Of a stretch of 64,000 nt of DNA, positions 22,741 through 35,300 are shown piece after piece (position 1 is the stretch's first letter; every line of letters begins with the position of its first letter). Under the pieces are notes generated by a model. That model was not told the DNA's origin and did no database searches. It worked only from the letters and a program-made list of their open reading frames with translations. A program made the position numbers and the translations under genes. Source of the stretch: Nymphaea colorata (Eukaryota > Streptophyta > Magnoliopsida > Nymphaeales > Nymphaeaceae); the NCBI RefSeq assembly GCF_008831285.2, contig NC_045147.1, positions 12,403,427-12,467,426 of the forward strand. The letters are read 5' to 3'.

Positions 22741-24479
22741 GCAATCAGACTGCTCTCCGTCGCTGCCTCTTCCTGTCTGTCGCTGCCTGAATCACATACA
22801 GTGAATCATATATACATGCATGTTGTAATTAAGGACTGCATAGCACGACGAGCTTGGTATCTCTTAATGCAATTGAAATTGTTTCTTTATATTTTCTAAT
22901 GATATTCTAAATGGCATCTTTGCATGCTCAGACCAAGCAAAGAAGTTCTTTCTGGTCCGAGAGGTCCATGTAATTAAGTAATTGCAAGCTGTAGCAGCTT
23001 GTATGGGCTTAGGGCAAAAGATTCATCTGACATTTTGCAGCTTAAGTGTGCTTTTGCATGAGTAGCTGTTTTACTGTATTTTATCTGCTTAAATTGCAAA
23101 TGAACATGGATTTTCCTGCTCAATCAATTAGATATGTGATGTAAGATTCAAATAAAAGAGTGCTGCCCATTTCCCCATGCCCAGAGTGTCTTTCTGTTCT
23201 AATGGTTTAACAAGTGCAGGCTTAAGCATCACTCATCTAAGTTCCACCTGTGAAATCAACTATGAGTTGTGTGCTTCACTAATTACTCTTTCTAATGCTT
23301 GTTTTTAATGGAAACTTTTATCTCATTACATATTTCTTGGCACTTCTTTGTTCTCTGGAATCATTGTGCAGAAACATACGTGCAACAACATTGCTTTAAT
23401 TATATTGCAGCAACGTACGCCGCATTTTTAATTTTAATTGCTTTAATTATAATTGCAATCAAACTTTTACCACATTGCAACCACGATTTCCTAACAGGTT
23501 TCAGTGTGCTACGGTAATTGTGCAATGTCGGACATATCTTTGTTACGAGGTTTAAACTGGTAAATTTATGGGTTGTTTATTGTTTGGTCTAGTTTTTGTA
23601 AGGTCTGATATGTCACTTGCTTGGATGCATGAATGTTGTGAGGTTTCGAGTTTTTAGAATTGTGTTAATGGTATTTGTTTACATCATCTTTCATTTTGTA
23701 CCCTTTTTTTATTTGAGGAGAACCAATAAAACAACAAGTTCTAACGGTCAGGAAAAAAGTCTCTTATTTTTTACCATGTGCACCAAACACAATTAAATTT
23801 TCCCAGCAAAAAAACTACCATGTGCATCAAACACAGTTAATTTTACCCTGCAAAAAATATCTCTGCAATCAAACAGAGCCTCAAATCGAAAGAGGGTTAA
23901 CTTTCTTCCTATTTTTTTTTTCAAAAAAATTTACCACGTTGAATTCTTCCTTGCAATCAAACGCAGCCTTAAAGTTGCATACGCCAAAAATAAAGGTGGG
24001 TTTTTGCTATTAAAAAAGCACCTTGATTCACTTCACTAATTGATTTTTTCCTCATTGTAAAGGTAATTTATGCATTTTCATTAAAAGGAAAATAGTTTTA
24101 AATGACAAGCAAACGTCAAAGACTAATTTAGATTAAGGCAAGTAAAAGGCAGCCATGGATTTTTCAATGGCCCTCACATTTAGCTAACCTTTTTCTTTTT
24201 TCACCAGCAGAGCCTGAGCAACTTGCAATGCAATTGAGGTGTTCAAATCTAAAATGACTAAAATGTCCTTGTGCTTAAAAAAACATACCCTTACTCAAAG
24301 GGTAAAAGTGAAAGAGGTAAAAACATTTTTTTTGTGTACAATAGACAAAATACCTCTCTTTCTCCATATCAAGAACAGGACACATTATTTGGATGAGGGC
24401 GAGGAGAACCCACTGCTCGAGTTAGACTCCTTTTTTTCTACCTCTAAGGTTTAGGGTTGCATCGGTGCTTTAGAAAAAC

Positions 24480-24610
24480 AATAAACTGCACCTCAATTAA
24501 TTCATGATTGCATTCCGATACACAACACATGAGAGCGGACTCGAACTAGCAACCGACTGCCTATAAGCTGCCCAGATTAAACAAAATAAACCAAGTGGTG
24601 TTCACGGGAA
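24480..24610 (-). mobile_element. Possible SINE (tRNA-like promoter)
   Basis: On the minus strand ggttgctagttcgagtcc (about 24540-24560) contains a good pol III B box (gttcgagtcc). A weak A-box-like tgggcagcttatagg lies about 25 bases upstream. No tail or target duplication was established. Confidence 0.3.
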
Positions 24611-25545
24611 GTAGAATATACTCAAAAGACTGACAGATAAACAGAAAAAAATAATAATAATTTGAAGCATATTGTACTGTTCAAAGCACAAAAACTTCAA
24701 AAAGTAAATAGTTTAGATTCTCTTCTTCGAAGAGGGCGCGATGGACAAATTCTTAATTTGTTCGTCACCCGAGAGATTTTCAGAACGCTGACGCCATTCT
24801 TCTATTTTGTTCCTCTTTCCTTGCTCAACTAAAGTAATATGTCTGAAATATATGGTTGAGAAACTTTGGTTTCCTGACATGTGTCTCAGGGATGGGCTGA
24901 CTTTGTCATTATGTTCAAGCTCATGTTTGTACCATATTTTCATTGAAAAGGGTGACATTAATTAATATCATTTTTTTCCATCCTCTTTTTTGTTTTTATC
25001 CATTAATTATGTATCTGTCATCTTGTCGAAATTGACGTCTGAGGCAATTGCAGAAACTCATTTTCATTTTTAGCTGATCATATGAGGAAATCGGGGAAAA
25101 GGACAAGCTGAAGGTGAAAAAGGTTGAACCTAAGAAAATTCCTTACAAGGGTTGTTTCTTTTGTTTATTGATATGAGTTGTTTTCTGAAGTGAACAGCAG
25201 TGAAGCTACAGTTCTCAAAAGCACATCATCAAAGAAAAATTCAAAAAGTTGAGACTTTTTATTCCAAAAATGAGAGGTAAAGAGAGGCTCAACCCTATAC
25301 GACTAAATCAATACGATTTCCAAAGTGGACTTTATAATTCATCCGTTTTTTCAAAACTGTTGCGTTTAAATCCTCGTAAAATTCAATCCACGCATGAGAT
25401 TTATATCTTTTGTAATACATTAGAACTTTTGAATTCAAAGTCATATCTCAAAAAACCCCCCGACGATTTTGAGCAGTATAAATAGTGAGTGAATATGGCC
25501 CGAAGGATTTTTTCCCATCAAAGCCACTTGATCTTGAAGTCGGAG

Positions 25546-25547
<2 letters not shown>

Positions 25548-25624
<77 letters not shown>
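25548..25624. repeat. Long TA microsatellite
   Basis: About 38 uninterrupted TA units, the longest in the window. All overlapping YIYIYI frames are artefacts of it. Confidence 0.97.
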
Positions 25625-25628
<4 letters not shown>

Positions 25629-25919
25629 GGCATTCATAGTGCAAGCGTGCCATACTGCACCAAGGTTCCTGACAGTTCCGATTATCTCATGGGATCTTAT
25701 CAGATATTCTCATGACATATGATTTATGCCAAGGATGAAAATATAAAAGATATTGCCAAATCTATCGAAATCTGGGCACTGCTACCACAATATGGGAAAG
25801 TGGGAACTTCTTCCATTCAATGTGGGTGCATCGTCATCCATCAAGATCTGCATGCGGCCCCACAGAGATCACAAGTTCAGACCCTCAAGGCATGGTCTCA
25901 ATTCTGATTAGTTTTGATT

Positions 25920-26330
25920 CTACATGGGTATCTGATCAGTGATCCATGCCATGAAAGTATGAGTAGAATGTGCAGAGTAGGAAACACTCGGTACTGCTGC
26001 TGGATCAGTGATCATATCATTCTTCTTTTTTGTTGTTCGATGATGATGATGGTGAACCAGGCGACTATGTCTCTGTGACATAGTTTTATTGTTCAAGCTT
26101 GGAAATTTATTTCCTCCGAAATGCAGACCTTCATCTAGGCTGGTGATTCCTGACCTGTCTAGAACATAAGCAACCTGCCTCTCTCTTTCTGGTGATGTAT
26201 CGGAAAACCTTGAAACTGATGGAAGATCAAATGATTGACGAGGAGAATGTGATCTTCTCTGAGGACTCACTAGAGAATCAACGAAGTGTAGAGAAGAGTC
26301 GGCTTACTTCGGAAGAGACGGGAAGCTAAG
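25920..26330 (-). other. Unrecognised exon-like open frame
   Basis: The minus strand is open with a protein-like composition: SPQRRSHSPRQSFDLPSVSR, then FSDTSPERERQVAYVLD, then SGITSLDEGLHFGG. Upstream the frame stays open to about 26322 (reading HFVDSLV). No ATG starts it and no family is recognised. It could be an exon or a captured gene fragment. The flanking plus strand (26340-26420) has a 32-bp tandem duplication. Confidence 0.25.
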
Positions 26331-29300
26331 CAGTGAACGGTTGGCCTGAGGCATCTAAAAAAACTAAAAATCTTTCTATGAGGCATCTAAAAAAACTAAA
26401 TATCTTTCTATTCAAATTGGTAGAAGAATGTTGTCTAAAGGGTTGCCAACTAATCTCATGGATTCCTTTTCTGGACTTGAGAAGATAACAGAAAATTTCT
26501 TTTCAAAGAGACTTTGCACTCCCCAGTGAGCCTTCAGATCAAGGTTCATCAGTGTCCAGTGATAAAGCCATTGTTGATGCATCAAAAGGGAAGAAAGAGG
26601 TCATATCATTGGGACAAAACGTTCATAGATCCTCCATAATGAATTTTTCTTTCGTTGACGCAGAAGTAGTAACTAGGAAGTTAGAGCTGGTGGACATCAA
26701 ACAGCGGACCCGTCACCCTCCATTCCCAAGTTTAATGTGGTTTCTTCTCTCTTCTTTGCTAATGATATTCTTTTGATCAACAAGGTGAGGAAGAGCATCC
26801 TTCGAGGACTACAATTGGTGATAGAAATAGGTTTTTCGTCATCATAAGAAATGGGCTATGTTCCTTTAGCATGAGAATACAGAATTGAGGAGAGATCATT
26901 TACACTTTGTTTGCCAAGGAAAGGGAGAAGTGATGGGGAAAGGAAAAGAAAGGAAGGGATGGGAAATGAGAAATGAAAAGAGAAGAAATGAAAGAGGTGA
27001 TTATAACGTTTGTTTGGTTAGAAATGAAGGAATTGTTAAAGTCATGTTTGTTTGGACTACGTAAACGAAAAGAAATGATAGAATTTATATTACTTTACAA
27101 TAATACCCCTGCACCACACGATAGAAAAGAGGAAGGGGGCGCCGTGAACGGTGGGAGGGGCAGGTTCGGAGAGGTCAGAGAACCATGTGCCTCAGGGAAA
27201 ATAGTTTGTGGATGGTGTTCCACTTCTCAGCAGGTAAAACCACTGAGCAGCACTTCTAGAAGCCATTTTATCCCCTGCTCTCTCAAGTTCACCATGGTTC
27301 AACCTTAGCCTGTCCACTATTTAAAGCAAATCTGAATGTATAGAAGGATCGTTTTTGGCTGATTTCCTTCCAATTCAGCTTACATGTCATATTTCTTCCA
27401 AAAAAGAAAATCTTAATACAGAAAAATGGGAAGTATAGCTTTTTCTCTGAAGCGATACGTTTCTGCGAGGGCCATCGCAGTCAAACTGTCGGCAAGGAAA
27501 ACAAACGCCAGAACATCAATTTCCCTCTGCAGTGACAAAAATTTCAGTGTTTCATAAGATGAGAAAGGAAAGCCAGATCATGCAACATCAAAGACGGAGC
27601 TTCGGCACGTGCAAAGCAGTGAAGCAGAAATTCTCGAATATAGACGGCAAATTATTGACCTGAGATGTCATGAGATTTAAGATCAGATTTGGCAAATTAT
27701 TGACCTGAGATGTCATGAGATTTAAGATCAGATTTGGCAAATGTTGCCAAAATAAAAAACTGTAAGGTGTGAACATGGAGTCAAAATAAGAACACTGCAA
27801 AGTAGATGTGAGTCTTAATCGCATTCTCAACAGCAAAAATCATACAGTTGGCACCATCAGCCAGGGCTCATACCTATTTAGGCTTGCCCAGATGACGGTG
27901 CCTATGATATTTAAGTTGACTCCTTGGTGGCATACAAAGCCCAGCTCAGTGCACCAGACCTTTGGAGGAATCTTCGAGTCAAAACTTAGGTCTTTCTTAA
28001 AAAAACACTGAAGGCATCGTACTTTCTTTTACCAGGCAATGTCAATTAACTGATTACGACCAAGCATGTTATGTAAAACATAGTTCATGAAACCCTAAAG
28101 ATAAATGTAATCACATTTCATGCAGTTCACTTAAACGGCAAAAGAGTCGGTGACCTTCTAAAAACTACCCAAAAAACAAGGAAAGCAGTGGGAACCAATG
28201 CCAATCCAACGAGGAAGCATCTCAACCAATATGCACCACGACGTATAAGCCTCTAATCGGCCATCTTCTGGACATTTTTTGTTGAAAATTTGAAGAAAAT
28301 AATTATCTTTTATTTGTATATCGATTGATATGGGGCTGTATCAGCCGACACAGACTGATTTTAGCATATTCATATCAGCTACTATTCTAATGAAGCCTTT
28401 TTTACCCCTTATCGCTACAGTGTTGCTTGATACACAACACATCAGTCAATCACAACAAAATGATGAATCGGAACTAGGCCTGGGCATCAGCCCGGCCCAA
28501 CCCATCTAAGAAATTAGTTTGGGCCAACATCCAAAACCCGATCACAGGCTCGGCCCAACCCAATCAGGTTAAAATTAAAAATATAATTTTAATATAAAAT
28601 AATATATAAATATAATTAATCATAATAATATATATACATCAATAAAAATAATATTAAAAATATTTTATCAAACCAAATCGAGCGGATGCCAGGCCGAGGC
28701 CGAATACCTGACCTGATGCAGGCTTAATCGGGCCCATAAGCATGTGGTACTTGCAGTTTCAAGGCATCCTCCCAAATTGCACTGCGGATCCCTCAAATAA
28801 TCATATACTGAATCAGCAGCCGATGCTTTTCAGACACTGAAGTTGGCGACACTGCGCAGGCTAGAAGTGTAAGATCCCCAGGTCATTTCACCTTCAGCCT
28901 TTGTCGTCTCCTCAATCCCAACCCTACTTTCCAGTCGGGAAAGGTAAAAAGAAACAGACGTCATTAATGCTACGCGACTCTTCAATTAGCTGGAGGGGAG
29001 AGAGTGAAAAGAAGTGAAAAACGAATGTACCATCTGGAGAGCCCAACATGCAGACACAAAATATTAGCTAAGCTTTGCAAAGCTGAAGAGAGCCCGGAAT
29101 GCCAGGGATCTGAAAATTCCTGACATCATCTTCTTTTATTAATGTATACAAGATACAAAACCAATTATGATTCTTTTCAGTCTAATACAGTTGTATGTGT
29201 GGCATAGATCTGCTGTATGCCGTCCAACAAGGAGACCACGAACGGGAAAACCTCTCATTTTCTCTTCTAGACTTCCACGTCGTTCTGTGACGTTCAATTA

Positions 29301-29432
29301 AATCATGAGAATTTCGACAAACTCATCTTCATGATCTGAAACCAAATAATCAAACTGGAAGCTCCCTCCTACGCAAGGTTCCTGCAAATCTAGTGTAGGC
29401 TACATGTCACTTCTCCCAACAACCGGCGATGA
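26331..29432. other. Intergenic, 3' flank of the HLB1-like gene
   Basis: Holds a 45-bp tandem duplication (27646-27735) and a segment (about 28480-28740) in which cggcccaaccca and gggcc motifs flank an AT-rich core, a pattern common in plant intergenic repeats. No gene is supported; the last few hundred bases may be 3' UTR of the minus-strand gene ending at 29433. Confidence 0.4.
27646..27735. repeat. 45-bp tandem duplication
   Basis: Two adjacent copies starting ggcaaattattgacctgaga, identical as read, with the first bases of a third copy after them. Confidence 0.9.
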
Positions 29433-32355
29433 TCAGCCAGTTATAACACCCGCAAGTATGTCACTTTTTCCACGTGCATAGATGGTGTAAACAAGTCGAA
29501 CAGCGTCCATCCATCCATCCAAAGTCTCCCAAGTATCAGCAACCTGAAACAAGCACTTCCATTTTCATGATTCCAACGTAGGGTTCTTTTGTACACATTT
29601 AGGTCAAATCAGCAAATCTCGAGAGAGCCAAACAGCTGCTATATAGAGAAAAAAAAGGGGGAGGTGTGTGTGTGTGTTGGGGGGCGGGGGGGGGGGCGGG
29701 GAGGGGGGGAGAAGAAACCATCAATTTGATTCAGCTAGAGGTAGACACAGAGTTCCAGTCTAGAATATTGCTTGAAAGCAAAAGGACATTGCTACGAAAT
29801 AAAAGGTTATTTCATAAGAATCAACATGACAGATCAGAGCCCATAGTCAGTATAGTACTCCAGCAAATACCATAACATCTGTTTATAATTAAAAGGACAG
29901 AACACATTAAGGATTCTGCTCGAGAAAGTGACTTTCACCATATAACTTAGAAGCAAAGCCCCTTGGAGAAGCCATACTCCATAAATGTAGTACTAGGAAG
30001 AAAACAATGATGTCTCCGTTTAATGCAATAGTGAAATGTCTAACTTCCTAAGATCCATGCATGTCTGCCGATGCTCTTTTTAGTTCAAAGTCTTAGGATG
30101 CAGAAAATTTGATCACATGTACAGCTACTGGGGGCATCTTGATCAGAACAAGGTAATGGTCTCCATTAGCAGCAAATAAAAAAAGCTACAAAATATAGAC
30201 GAGTTAAATAGTTTCAAAATGGTCTCTTCAATGCCATTTACAAGATAAGCAGAAGTGGGAACTTTACCAAGAAATGTGGGCCATGGGTGGTATCAATGCA
30301 CAGACCAGCACCTGGAGGGAGTGTAAGATCTGCACATGGAGATATAGAGATAATCTCTGAAATGTCAATTTTAATTAATGACTTGTCGGTTCCTGTGCTG
30401 CCTCCAAGCTTGCTAGAAGAGCTCCGCGGGGGTTGTGCCTGTTCAGTCTTGCTTACCTGCAGTATATAGCAAATGCCAATTTCTAAAATATTGATAAGAT
30501 GATGGATACATGTTTATATAAAATTCAAAAAATATTGTCTTCTATAATAGAAAAGTGGGCACAATAGAAAAAAATAATAATAAAAGATACAAGACGAACC
30601 ATCCATGGAAATATACAGATCAGCAACTGAAAGCACAAGAATTAGGCAATCACATAAATATCTCAACTTTTGGAAGAAAAGATTTATATAATAAAAATCA
30701 ACTATATACCAGAAATAATCCATTGACACCTCTGACCACATCTGTTAGCTTACCAATTAGAGAGATGTCTGCAGACGCTTGAGAATGTCTAATAGTTTAA
30801 ACACTCAACTTTCACTTGGATAAAGAAAAAATTGCAACAATTCTAGTGATTTCTGTGCCTTCTAGAATGTCCCTAAGAAATGGTTGATACATCTGAATAA
30901 AGCAGCAAAATATTCTAGTCCACAAAAGAAAATAGAAAAGCACAAAACCAGGAAGAAAATCCAAAATTAGGCATCTGAACCTGACAAATATATGTAGAAT
31001 ATCTAGGCTTTTATCATCTCTAACTCAAATATACACATGAAGTGGCAAGTGCCGAGCAGCAATCGGATCCACTGTTCAATGCATGAACCCCACAAGATTG
31101 GACAATAGAAGGAATGAAAAGGACATTAACATGAGATAGTAGTAAAATTCTACCAACTCAGATAGTGAAAAGGAACCAACTAGAAACCAGTAGCACATAC
31201 TGCATACTTCAGCCAACTAATATCATTCAGCAACAAATGAAGATTTTATCACTTAAAGACATGATCTGCATAAATATAACAAAACTAAAAAAACAACAGC
31301 ATTAGCAATTTAGCAGATTTTACTTGTCAAAGTAGAATGTCACCTGTTGTAGGCCTTCATGGTTCAAAACAAACTGAGACCTTTTCCAATCATTATGTGG
31401 AGCAAGTTGATTCCCTGCAGGTGGTGCAAGCAAATCTCCTACTTTCAGGTAGGGCAGAGGCAGCTGCGAATAAAAAACCCATCAGTACATAATAGTGACT
31501 AGTGAGTGGTACTGTTTAATTGCCTAAACTACATCCAAAAAAACCTGGTCAGTAAACACAAACTCTCATATATTGATTTTTTACTGTTATAAAAGTTAGC
31601 AACAAGGAGATCATGAACATAGCAACTGGAAATAAAAAAATAAAAAATGAAAACATGTAATATGTCCTTTCAGAAGTTGACTTACAAAATTGTGCCACAG
31701 TTTCAAAAAGCACAAGATATTAATATTTGTGGTAATTAACAGATGAACAAATACATACATGTACACGGGCAAAGTAGGGACCAAATATATGAAAAAATAG
31801 GTTGAAGTATATAGATGACTGGTTGCATTTTACTACAGGCCTAACAGTATCCATTTCTCATTGACAAACAATACATTTTAAGATTAAAAAACTGACAGTC
31901 AGTTAACACAAAACAAAGAACTGAGGTGGTAAGATCAATAAGAGTTGAATTATTAATGGTCCAATAAAGTTCCCTACTACACTACACACGGGCGCTTTAG
32001 AAGTAGCCTTGGTTTCTTTCAAAAGAATTTTTATAGGAGTACAATCTAGTCCTTAAAAGCAACTTAAATTTCTGCATTGGTGATGAGTGGAGTGCCACAA
32101 TTCTGTTCATCGCTTTTTATTTACGTAAGCGAAAAACCTGGAAAACCTAACAAGAAAAACAACTGTTTCAATCTGATTGCAGGTTTGAAAAAATTTATTA
32201 CAAAAATAAATCAGTCAGACCTCTGCCATATGGGTGCAGTAAACAGGTTGCAGAAGCAAGTCCAGTTCACATGCGGTGAACTGCTGAGCAGCCATGTGGT
32301 CATTATATTTTATCTTTAAATCAAATATATATATTTCTTTTACATTCAAAAATAT

Positions 32356-32395
<40 letters not shown>

Positions 32396-35300
32396 TTCAT
32401 TTATTTAGTTATTCATTTATTTATTTGTCTCATGAAATATATGATAAGTATGTAGATTGACAATAAGACATTCAATATACTTGTTTGATGACACAAGATT
32501 CCATGTGCAAAGCAACTTTTCCAAAAGGTGGATGATAACTAGCATTGACTTTGAAAAGGCAACTTTATATATGACAGTTTGTGAACTATCAACTAAATTG
32601 ATGAGACAGCTCATATTCAATTCACACAATCCTCATATTTAGTCTACATGTTCATGAACTCTATACATATCCTTGTGCCACACGAATACAAGTTTTTTTT
32701 TTTTGAAAAGTGGTGTGCATGTGACATAGGCTATGAGCCACAAATGGTGCCACATGGATTATAAGATAGGTTTTCCCAAAGTATCTAGATGTTTACAAAT
32801 CCCAAAGCTTGCCCAAAATCTGCACAACTAAGAGCATGACACTATATGTCCTAAAAAACATAACAATGATTAAAACATTATTACATTCAGAATCAGTGAG
32901 GCACGTTACTGACCATGGAACGCACAAGCCTCAAGGCACTGCGATAAACCTGCATGAACATGTAGAAGGAATGAGAACAAGTCAATTAATTCCAGCTTAG
33001 AAAGTGTGTCAACCAGAAAATGGAAATGAAAAAAATCTAAGAGAGATCTCTTGTTAATGCAAACTAGATGTACAAGACAACCAACAGGCTGTTAAATCAA
33101 AGCAGAATCTTCATTAACAAGTGGCCCTGAATGAGATTTCCTTGCTCCATGTGACATTAATACTGCTGGAAGTGTTGTTAAAACAATGAATCATGCATTC
33201 AGTAAATAATGAATCTTGAAATTTTTTTTATAAGAATTTAAAACATCAGACATGATTCATATTGTGTGATTCAAATTGTGAAATTCTAATGTTAACTAGA
33301 TGTTTCCTTGAAGGGTTTGTCATCATCCAGAAACAAAGAAAAATGAGGCATTGATATACATTGCATTCTACATCAGTAGAAAACTCTGACAGCAAGGATT
33401 TTGAAGAAACGTTTGCTGTATCGAGTTTGGCACACGATTCAACAGGGGAAGTTAACATAGGTTTCCTATGCACTGAACAGTGAATAGCCATCAGAAGGTT
33501 CTAACAAAAAAAACTATATAATATGGAAAGGAAAGGAAACAACTTACTGAGTAATTTGGTTTCAAAGCATGGGCAGCAGCAATATAGATTGCAGATTGAC
33601 TGTACAGCTCATTAGGTGAAATATCTTTTGCATTAACTGGCCGTCCAGTTCTTAATGTGTCTTCTGCCAAACCGTACTATACAATAACAAAGCTTAGTAA
33701 CATTGCTAAAATTAGTAATTGTCACTACAAAAACATGCAATGCATTCCAAAAAAAACATCCTTTATCATTGACGAAAGAGCACAAATCCAAAAGTTGAAC
33801 AAACAAATGAACGAACCAGAACTGTGCCCAGATTGTAAATTGCTCGATGGAAATCAAATTGCAATCTAATTGCTGCACGAAACTGCCATCATAATAGATA
33901 CAAAAATGTCAACATTTCGTGGCTTCTATGTATCTGGACTTAAATTTTCAGACATTTATCATGAACTATCTACCTTGCTGATTGCAGTCTTAACAATTGT
34001 CTGCTTTTCTTTCAGAGGGACAATGGCACTTAGTTCCTGGCATGCCAACAGAAACAGTGCAATTACAGTGTAAAGGATATGCAAATTATGTCAGGAAGAA
34101 AAGCCACACACTAGATAGGAAAACATTCATAAAAGATGCAATATGGAGATGAGTAAAAAAAACCAAAGAACAACCAAAGCTTCTGAAATTATAAAAAATG
34201 AATTTGAGGAGGACAAAGTACAAACCAAAATCAAATTATATAATTACCTGTAACGCCAGTCCCCAGTTGTTGAGTGCCTAACAAGAACACGACAATTCAT
34301 AATTAGAGAAAGAAGGAAAACTGATGAAAGAAAAATAGCAATTCTGGACAAATATATGAAATTTCCATATAAGTCTATCTGTATCCACTTTTCTTTGTCT
34401 GAGAGACCTAGCAGTAACTCATGTAGTAGATAAGGCAATGAATTAGTAGATGGGAAGGTTTCATGTATTACTAAATTACACTTTTTTGGAAATTCCATTT
34501 CTATGCCATGAACAAGTAGTCAGCCTCCAAAGTCATGTTTCCAGAGGCATTCACAATTCAACTTTCAAAGACAATAACAGAAAATCTACTTTCGTCAACA
34601 AGTATGAAACAGGATTTTGGGAACTGGTCCCTAGAATAAGAAAAGATATCAAGCCTATATAAGGGAATCACAACTTTTTAAATTTATAATTGTTAATGTC
34701 TGTTCAAAAAGCTTGGACACATCAGAAAGGAAGGAGATGAAACAAAAGCAGATGACTGTGAATATCTAGCTGTTCATGTTAAGTTAATCATGTGGGGTTT
34801 ACAACATTATTTCCATAAATGATGTTCATAGTTGTTTAAAACTTTAAAGATGCCAATATAAAGTGGGATTAGTCAGACTGTGCTCCTAATGGTGCATCTA
34901 GATCAAATATGCAACAGATTCCCTTTTTGAAGTAAAGGTTTTAACCTTGTGATGAACTTAGCTAAGATCACCTAATGCAAAAGGCAAAAGCATCTCAAAT
35001 GTGGGTAGGATTGTTCAAAACCCAACTTGGCTTCAGTATTGGTATTGATACTGACCAGTCAAGACCCAACCCAAGTTCAGCTCACTAAAAACTTAAATCT
35101 GAGATTCAACTTCATTTAAACGTGACCTGCACCAACAGGTCAGATATGTTTATAAAGTGTAAGCCAAGAAACTTGATTAAAACCATTTAAGACCTGAAAG
35201 ATAAGGAAAAATGTAAACAAAAAGGGTCTAATTTATTTGTTTCTCTAAACGTAACAAAGGTGAATTCGCAGCTACCCTTTCAAGTTTTCAAAAAATAGTA

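Larger units (their letters stand above)
22276..23968. mobile_element. Harbinger-like non-autonomous TIR element, 1.69 kb
   Basis: The left end GGCTGCATTTGATTGC and the inverted right end GGCTGCGTTTGATTGC differ at one base in 16. Both ends are flanked by tta (22273-22275 and 23969-23971), the target duplication typical of PIF/Harbinger. The interior has no transposase frame. It carries a C-rich minisatellite (about 22563-22740), a perfect-arm palindrome (22441-22460), and near the right end several subterminal copies of catgtgcaycaaacac and gcaatcaaacagagcc. The latter could be a second, nested end. Confidence 0.7.
23972..25900. other. Intergenic with SINE-like segment and long TA repeat
   Basis: No gene is supported. 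A SINE-like segment lies at about 24480-24610 on the minus strand and a long TA microsatellite at 25548-25624. Confidence 0.5.

Noticed and set aside
22496..22744. Minus-strand 82-codon Gly/Arg/Ser-rich frame
   Set aside because: Translation of the 28-bp minisatellite inside a TIR element; low complexity.
25441..25722. Three overlapping frames with long Tyr-Ile runs
   Set aside because: Produced by the TA microsatellite.
26552..26776. Plus-strand 74-codon frame (SSDKAIVDASKGKKEV...)
   Set aside because: Reasonable composition, but no start context, no splice support and no family recognised. The upstream frame is broken by a stop.
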